Below the pieces are notes generated by a model that saw only the letters and a program-made list of their open reading frames with translations, ran no database searches and was not told the origin of the DNA. 64,000 nt of DNA, taken from contig NZ_VFPD01000004.1 of the NCBI RefSeq assembly GCF_006716485.1, positions 62,001 through 126,000 of the forward strand. The letters run 5' to 3'. Every line of letters starts with the position of its first letter. Position 1 is the first letter of the stretch. Below, one piece after another: positions 59,027 through 64,000 of this stretch. The translations under genes and the position numbers were made by a program. The stretch is from Chryseobacterium aquifrigidense. Lineage in GTDB: Bacteria; Bacteroidota; Bacteroidia; Flavobacteriales; Weeksellaceae.

Positions 59027-61288
59027 ATGGAAACACAGAAGTTTAGTTATGACAATAGTATTGTCCGTGCGTTCCTTTATGCGACCTTAGTTTTCGGTCT
59101 CATTGGATTTACGTTCGGGCTTACGGCGGCATTAATGCTTTTCTACCCGGAATTACCTGAATTCTTTTTCGGGACGGATGACACAACCATTAAAAGTTTG
59201 GCATCGGGTAATATTGAAGGGTTAATAAACACTCATGGTGCATTTGGTTTTGGTAGAATCAGAATGCTGCACACCAACACCGTAATCTTTGCATTCGTTT
59301 GTAACATCGTTTACACGGGTATTTATTACTCATTACAGAGATTATTAAAAACAAGAATGTACAGTGACACATTGTCTTGGCTACATTTCTGGACCTGGCA
59401 GTTTATGATCGTTGCTACGTTCGTTACATTCTTTATGGGGATCAACACCTCTAAGGAATATGCTGAACACGAGTGGCCGATCGACATATTGATTGCATTC
59501 TCATGGATCATTTTCGGTATCAATATGTTCCTGACTATTTCAAAGAGAAGAGTGAGACACCTTTATGTAGCCATCTGGTTCTACATTGGTACCTGGATTG
59601 CAGTAGCAATGCTTCACATCTTCAACAACCTTGAAGTACCTTTATCTTTCACAGGCTGGAAATCTTATTCAGCATATGCAGGGGTAAAAGATGCTATTGT
59701 ACAGTGGTGGTATGGACACAATGCGGTTGCATTCGTATTGACAACTCCGGTTCTAGGTTTAATGTATTACTTCCTTCCGAAGGCTGCAGACAGACCGGTA
59801 TTCTCTTATAAGCTGTCTATTATTCACTTCTGGTCATTAATTTTCGTATATATCTGGGCTGGTCCTCACCACCTTCAGTATACAGCTCTTCCAGCTTGGG
59901 CTCAGGCGGTAGGAACAGGTTTCTCTATCATGCTAATTGCACCATCTTGGGGAGGTATGTTAAATGGTCTTCTTACGTTAAGAGGAGCTTGGGATAAAGT
60001 AAGAGAAAATCCTATCCTTAAGTTCTTCGTAGTAGCTGTTACCTGTTATGGTATGGCAACGTTTGAAGGACCGCTTTTGGCAACTAAAAACATCAACAAA
60101 ATTGGTCACTTTACAGACTGGGTTATCGGTCACGTACACTTAGGAGCTCTTGGATGGAATGGTTTCATGGCATTCGGGGTGATCTATTATCTGGTACCAA
60201 TTATGTGGAGAACAAAACTTTGGTCTGTAAAATTAGCTAACTGGCATTTCTGGTTAGGTACCTTAGGAATTATTTTCTATGCAGTTCCAATGTATATTTC
60301 AGGATTCACACAAGGATTAATGTGGAAGCAGTTCAACCCGGATGGAACCTTATTATGGAAAAACTGGTTGGATACGGTAACGGCAATTATTCCTTACTTC
60401 AAAATGAGATTCGTAGGAGGTTTATTCTACATCTCAGGATCTATCCTGATGATTGTAAACGTAATCGCTACAGTAAGAAAAGGATCATTCCAGAAAGAAG
60501 TTCCTGCTGAAGCACCAGCGTTGGCAAACATCAGCAAAAACAGAAAAGAAGGAGAAGGTACTCACCTTTGGCTGGAAAGAACTCCGGTATTATTAGGGAT
60601 CCTATCTTTCATCACGATATCTATCGGTAGTTCAATTGAAATTATCCCAACACTATCTCTTAAGAAAAGTGTACCTACGATTTCTGCCGTGAAGCCTTAT
60701 TCACCGCTGGAACTTGAAGGTAGAGATATCTATATCCGTGAAGGATGTAACGCTTGTCACTCTCAGATGATCAGACCGTTCAGAGATGAGATCACAAGAT
60801 TCAACGGTAAAAACGGACAGTACTCCAAAGCTGGAGAATTCGTATACGACAGACCATTCCTATGGGGTTCTAAGAGAACAGGTCCGGATTTACATAGAGA
60901 AGGTGGTAAAAACCCAAGTTCTTGGCACTACAAACACATGTATAACCCAAGATCTACCTCTGCAGGTTCCATCATGCCTCGTTACCCTTGGTTAATTGCT
61001 ACTGACTTAGACAGAACTAAGATGGTAGACAAAATGAAGCTGATGAAAAATGTATTCGATGTACCTTATACTAAGGCTGAAATCGATTCTGCAGATAAAT
61101 GGGCTAACAACCAATCGGCAAAAATTGTGAAAGATATCTTCTCTGAAGCTAATGACCTTAAGCAGGCTTATGCGAAGAGACCTCAGGGAGAACTAGAGAA
61201 AAAAGAAATTGTAGCTCTTATTTCTTATCTTCAGAGATTAGGTACGGATATCAAAACAACTGAAATCAAAACAGCAAGTAATAACTAA
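59027..61288 (+). CDS. ccoN: cbb3-type cytochrome c oxidase, fused subunits I and II (CcoNO)
   Basis: A 753-residue fusion. Residues about 1-500 form the CcoN haem-copper oxidase subunit with about twelve membrane segments; haem and copper His ligands are in LHTNTVIFAFV, WWYGHNAVAFVLT, WAGPHHLQYT and WVIGHVHLGALGWN. From about 545 on is the CcoO monohaem cytochrome c domain, with a membrane segment, then EGCNACHSQMIRPFRDE (CxxCH at about 576) and MPRYPWL (Met ligand). Fusion of N and O is usual in Bacteroidota. Confidence 0.96.
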   Translation: METQKFSYDNSIVRAFLYATLVFGLIGFTFGLTAALMLFYPELPEFFFGTDDTTIKSLASGNIEGLINTHGAFGFGRIRMLHTNTVIFAFVCNIVYTGIYYSLQRLLKTRMYSDTLSWLHFWTWQFMIVATFVTFFMGINTSKEYAEHEWPIDILIAFSWIIFGINMFLTISKRRVRHLYVAIWFYIGTWIAVAMLHIFNNLEVPLSFTGWKSYSAYAGVKDAIVQWWYGHNAVAFVLTTPVLGLMYYFLPKAADRPVFSYKLSIIHFWSLIFVYIWAGPHHLQYTALPAWAQAVGTGFSIMLIAPSWGGMLNGLLTLRGAWDKVRENPILKFFVVAVTCYGMATFEGPLLATKNINKIGHFTDWVIGHVHLGALGWNGFMAFGVIYYLVPIMWRTKLWSVKLANWHFWLGTLGIIFYAVPMYISGFTQGLMWKQFNPDGTLLWKNWLDTVTAIIPYFKMRFVGGLFYISGSILMIVNVIATVRKGSFQKEVPAEAPALANISKNRKEGEGTHLWLERTPVLLGILSFITISIGSSIEIIPTLSLKKSVPTISAVKPYSPLELEGRDIYIREGCNACHSQMIRPFRDEITRFNGKNGQYSKAGEFVYDRPFLWGSKRTGPDLHREGGKNPSSWHYKHMYNPRSTSAGSIMPRYPWLIATDLDRTKMVDKMKLMKNVFDVPYTKAEIDSADKWANNQSAKIVKDIFSEANDLKQAYAKRPQGELEKKEIVALISYLQRLGTDIKTTEIKTASNN

Positions 61289-61310
61289 AAAACATTAAAA
61301 AGTTCATACT

Positions 61311-61511
61311 ATGATTCCTCAGAACTTTAAAGATATATTATCCAATACTGAAAATGCTGGCTTCTACCAGACACTGGCTCTGATTTTCTTTATGCTGTTC
61401 TTCATAGCTTTAGTAATCTATGTTTTTAGCAGACCTAAAAAATATTACAAAGAAGAAGAAGAGGCACCGCTTGGGGATGATGAAGATGACGATTTTAATT
61501 TAAAAAATTAA
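61311..61511 (+). CDS. ccoQ: CcoQ-like small oxidase subunit
   Basis: A 66-residue protein with one membrane segment (about 19-39) and the tail VFSRPKKYYKEEEEAPLGDD, an acidic C-terminus as in CcoQ/FixQ. It lies between ccoNO and ccoP, 22 bp after the first and 10 bp before the second. Confidence 0.85.
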   Translation: MIPQNFKDILSNTENAGFYQTLALIFFMLFFIALVIYVFSRPKKYYKEEEEAPLGDDEDDDFNLKN

Positions 61512-61521
61512 ACTATTTTTT

Positions 61522-62403
61522 ATGAAACAAAGAACACCTGTTGTTATAAACATCTTAATAATAATCGGACTTTTAATAGTTTTTTATTATTTATTTGTAC
61601 AGAGCTACGCGTTCCTTTCTTCACCTTACTTCTGGGGAACTGTTGTAATCGCTGGTATCCTGGCTTATATTCATGGAGCTATCGGAGACCTTATCGAGAA
61701 CAACAAATTCAAAAAATTATCTCCTGAAGAAAAGGCAGCTTATTTAGCTGAAAAGAAAGTTCCTTATTTCAAAAGATTGTACCAAAGTGCATTCAAAAAG
61801 CAATCTGCTTCTGAAGAAAAGGATATCCTTATCGACCACGGTTTCGACGGAATCATGGAGTTGGATAACCAATTACCGAAATGGTGGGTAGGTTTATTCT
61901 ATTTTGGGACCGCTTTTTGTATTGTATATATTGCAGCATACTCTTTCACAGACTTCGCTCACCCGTTAAGCGAATATGAAAAAGAATATAAAGAGCAGTT
62001 AGCAAGTATTGAAGAATATCAGAAAACTCAGCCTCCTGTAACCATTGAAACAGCTAAGTATTCAGCGGATAATATTGCAGAAGGTAAAGAATTATTCAAA
62101 ACAAACTGTGCATCTTGTCATAAAGAAGACGGTAGTGGAGGTATCGGACCAAACCTTACTGATAACTACTGGATCAACCAGCCTGAGAAAACGTTATTTA
62201 AAAACGTATTCCATATGGACTGGAATGGTTCTCCTACTAACCCTGCCATGAGAGCCTTCGGTAAAAACGGAGAAGTTTCAGGGGCAGAAATTGAGAAGAT
62301 TGCTGCTTATGTATATCACATCAACCAGGAACAACCACCAGTGACTCCAGCTCAGGGAGGAGCAGCTCCTCAAGGAACTGAAGCACATTGGGAAAAAGAA
62401 TAA
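61522..62403 (+). CDS. ccoP: cbb3 oxidase cytochrome c subunit CcoP (one haem)
   Basis: A 293-residue membrane cytochrome. Two membrane segments are visible (about 9-25 and 33-50), and another at about 127-148 precedes the cytochrome domain. Only one CxxCH is found, in TNCASCHKEDGSGG (about 194-207), with a probable Met ligand in NPAMRAFG. Proteobacterial CcoP has two haems, so this is a shorter electron path, as in other Bacteroidota. The C-terminus is Pro/Gln/Ala-rich. Confidence 0.92.
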   Translation: MKQRTPVVINILIIIGLLIVFYYLFVQSYAFLSSPYFWGTVVIAGILAYIHGAIGDLIENNKFKKLSPEEKAAYLAEKKVPYFKRLYQSAFKKQSASEEKDILIDHGFDGIMELDNQLPKWWVGLFYFGTAFCIVYIAAYSFTDFAHPLSEYEKEYKEQLASIEEYQKTQPPVTIETAKYSADNIAEGKELFKTNCASCHKEDGSGGIGPNLTDNYWINQPEKTLFKNVFHMDWNGSPTNPAMRAFGKNGEVSGAEIEKIAAYVYHINQEQPPVTPAQGGAAPQGTEAHWEKE

Positions 62404-62424
62404 TTTAAAAAATTAGAAACATAT

Positions 62425-62480
62425 GAAAAAAACATAATTTGTTATTAGATTAAAATAGTAACGAATTATGTTTTTTCTTT
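62425..62480 (+). terminator. Terminator between ccoP and ccoG
   Basis: A stem of about 18 bp: GAAAAAAACATAATTTGTTA with TAACGAATTATGTTTTTTC, then T-rich sequence. It likely reduces transcription into ccoG and ccoH relative to the oxidase subunits. Confidence 0.75.
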
Positions 62481-62497
62481 TTTAAAACCTATTACAT

Positions 62498-63952
62498 ATG
62501 TCAGACATAGAAGATATAGAAGTACGCGGCGGACAGGGACAGGTTCTGGACCCTGAGACTTACAGAGATTCTATAGGGACAATGGAGCAATCCGGAAAAA
62601 GAAGGTGGGTCTTTCCAAGAAAACCTAAAGGAAGGTACACCAACTATAGAAACATTGTAAGCTATCTACTATTAATTATTTATTTTACATTACCATTCAT
62701 TAAAATCAATGGTAATCCACTATTATTGTTCAATGTCATAGACAGAGAATTTTTCATCTTTGGACAGCCCTTTTATCCACAGGACTTTTTTATCCTCACT
62801 TTAGGTGCTATTGCCTCTTTAATCTTTATTATTGTTTTTACGATTGCGTTCGGAAGAATTTTCTGCGGGTGGATTTGCCCTCAGACAATTTTTATGGAAT
62901 CTATTTTCCGTAAAATCGAATACCTGATTGAAGGTGACAGAAATAAGCAAATGAAGCTGGACAGACAGGAATGGAACACCGAGAAGATCTGGAAGAGAAG
63001 TTTGAAATGGACTGTTTATATTATCATCTCACTGATCATTACCCACTTTATGTTCATGTATATCGTAGGATATGAAGAAGTATTTAAAATTGTTGGCGAA
63101 GGGCCATTTGCACATCCTACCAATTTTATTGTAATGATTCTTCTTACCGCAGCATTCTACTTTGTATTTGCGTGGTTCAGAGAGCAGGTTTGTACATTGG
63201 TATGTCCTTACGGACGACTTCAGGGAGTATTGATTGATAAAGACACAATCAATGTTTTCTATGATTTTAAAAGAGGAGAAAACAGGTCAAAATGGAGAAA
63301 AGGCGAAGACCGTAAAGCAGCAGGTAAAGGAGACTGTATCGATTGTCACCAGTGCGTAGTGGTATGCCCTACAGGAATTGATATCAGAGACGGTCAGCAG
63401 CTGGAGTGTATCAACTGTACTGCGTGTATTGATGCCTGTGATGAAGTCATGGAAAAAGTAGGTCTTCCAAAAGGATTGATCCGATATGCTTCCGAAAACG
63501 AAATTGAAAAAGAAACTCAATTTAAGTTTACAGGAAGAATGAAAGGATTTGCTGTATTCTTATTCCTTCTTGTAGGATTCTTAGGATACCTTCTTTACAG
63601 CCGTGGTGAGATGGAGGCTAAATTCATCAAGCCTGCAGGGAGCACATTCTTTGTAAGAGATGGTAAAATTACCAATACCTACAATTATACTTTCCTTAAT
63701 AAAACGAACGATAAGAAGATCGTTACCATTAAAGTGATAGATCCTGCACATGGTGAAATCACGTATAGTGCATCAAGTAAGATTCAGGTTGACAGAGATA
63801 AAATTTCAAAAGGGACCATCAATATCAGTTTCCCTGAAAACGATATGAAGCTCTCTAAACAGAATATTACCATTGGTGTTTATGATATGAAAGGTAAACT
63901 GATAGATTCATACCAGACTTATTTTGAAGGACCTTTCAAACTGCAATTTTAA
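62498..63952 (+). CDS. ccoG: cbb3 oxidase accessory protein CcoG (FixG-like ferredoxin)
   Basis: A 484-residue membrane protein with two 4Fe-4S ferredoxin-type sites, C-x2-C-x2-C-x3-CP in CIDCHQCVVVCPTG and CINCTACIDACDE. Additional Cys pairs are in FCGWICPQ and CTLVCPYGRLQG. About five membrane segments are present, and the C-terminal FixG domain (about 370-484) is periplasmic. The family reduces copper during oxidase assembly. Confidence 0.94.
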   Translation: MSDIEDIEVRGGQGQVLDPETYRDSIGTMEQSGKRRWVFPRKPKGRYTNYRNIVSYLLLIIYFTLPFIKINGNPLLLFNVIDREFFIFGQPFYPQDFFILTLGAIASLIFIIVFTIAFGRIFCGWICPQTIFMESIFRKIEYLIEGDRNKQMKLDRQEWNTEKIWKRSLKWTVYIIISLIITHFMFMYIVGYEEVFKIVGEGPFAHPTNFIVMILLTAAFYFVFAWFREQVCTLVCPYGRLQGVLIDKDTINVFYDFKRGENRSKWRKGEDRKAAGKGDCIDCHQCVVVCPTGIDIRDGQQLECINCTACIDACDEVMEKVGLPKGLIRYASENEIEKETQFKFTGRMKGFAVFLFLLVGFLGYLLYSRGEMEAKFIKPAGSTFFVRDGKITNTYNYTFLNKTNDKKIVTIKVIDPAHGEITYSASSKIQVDRDKISKGTINISFPENDMKLSKQNITIGVYDMKGKLIDSYQTYFEGPFKLQF

Positions 63953-63962
63953 TTAGAAAAAA

Positions 63963-64000
63963 ATGAAGAACTTTAGTTGGGGACATGGTGTTGTAATTGC
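63963..64000 (+). CDS. ccoH: FixH/CcoH-like protein (start only)
   Basis: Only the first 12 codons are in the window: MKNFSWGHGVVI. The WGHG motif after a short polar start is typical of the FixH family, and ccoH is expected after ccoG. The frame runs off the end. Confidence 0.7.
   Translation, partial: MKNFSWGHGVVI

Noticed and set aside
1..64000. tRNA, rRNA, tmRNA or other stable RNA genes
   Set aside because: I looked through the intergenic regions and saw no cloverleaf, CCA ends or rRNA-like segments; only the three riboswitches are supported.

Overview
The window is ordinary chromosome from a low-GC Bacteroidota bacterium, most likely Chryseobacterium or a close relative in the Weeksellaceae. 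This is inferred from: promoters of the Bacteroidota type (TTTG, about 20 bp, TAnnTTTG) and almost no Shine-Dalgarno sequences; a 1131-residue isoleucyl-tRNA synthetase; a fused cbb3 oxidase subunit CcoNO; LspA with a long internal insertion; ThiH-type thiamine synthesis; and many TonB-dependent or beta-barrel outer-membrane proteins. I see no rRNA, tRNA, CRISPR array, prophage or insertion sequence.

Layout. 1-2.6 kb: the end of a phenylacetate-CoA-ligase-like gene and an M23 peptidase. 3-9.9 kb (+): ileS, a DksA-like protein, small proteins, lspA, a SanA/YdcF-like protein and trpS. 10-16.6 kb (-): a two-component system, PepSY-like proteins, a YjjG-type nucleotidase, a 44-residue small protein, an ECF sigma factor, a small barrel protein and metK. 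The metK leader carries what I read as a SAM-II riboswitch followed by a 23-codon ORF in frame with metK. 16.8-22.2 kb: oxyR and katA divergent, then an enoyl-CoA hydratase and a dCMP deaminase-xerD-NUDIX operon. 22.3-32.6 kb (-): a haem-binding protein, two large lipoproteins, a dehydrogenase, a GxxExxY protein, a thioesterase, an HU-CCDC81-type membrane protein, a TPP-riboswitch-controlled TonB-dependent receptor and a WG-repeat protein. 32.9-38.3 kb (+): two aconitases of different classes (acnB, acnA). 38.4-45.6 kb: a LytS/LytTR pair facing two outer-membrane beta-barrel proteins that flank a DUF5694-like protein. 45.8-52.7 kb (-): a thiamine operon thiS-thiC-(thiE-like)-thiD-thiE-thiG-thiH-thiF under a second TPP riboswitch. 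52.8-56.2 kb (-): a lipoprotein, an RluA-type synthase, a membrane protein, panB and a Crp/Fnr regulator. 56.3-64 kb (+): the cbb3 oxidase cluster ccoI-S-NO-Q-P-G-H, the last gene cut by the window end.

How parts work together. Thiamine supply is covered on two fronts by the same ligand: synthesis (thi operon) and probable uptake (TonB receptor), each behind its own TPP riboswitch. The Crp/Fnr regulator is divergent from the cbb3 oxidase cluster and may control it. OxyR is divergent from catalase. Dispersed repeats mark several intergenic regions: a paired-hairpin REP-like family (3 copies), CACAGATT-type and TTTGTG-type repeats, and two 7-bp tandem repeat tracts upstream of trpS and of the thiamine-regulated receptor.

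The strongest items for a second look are the metK leader (riboswitch plus in-frame short ORF), the TPP-controlled receptor, the REP-like family with compensatory stem changes, and the GxxExxY gene bracketed by inverted repeats. I found no clearly new multi-gene system.
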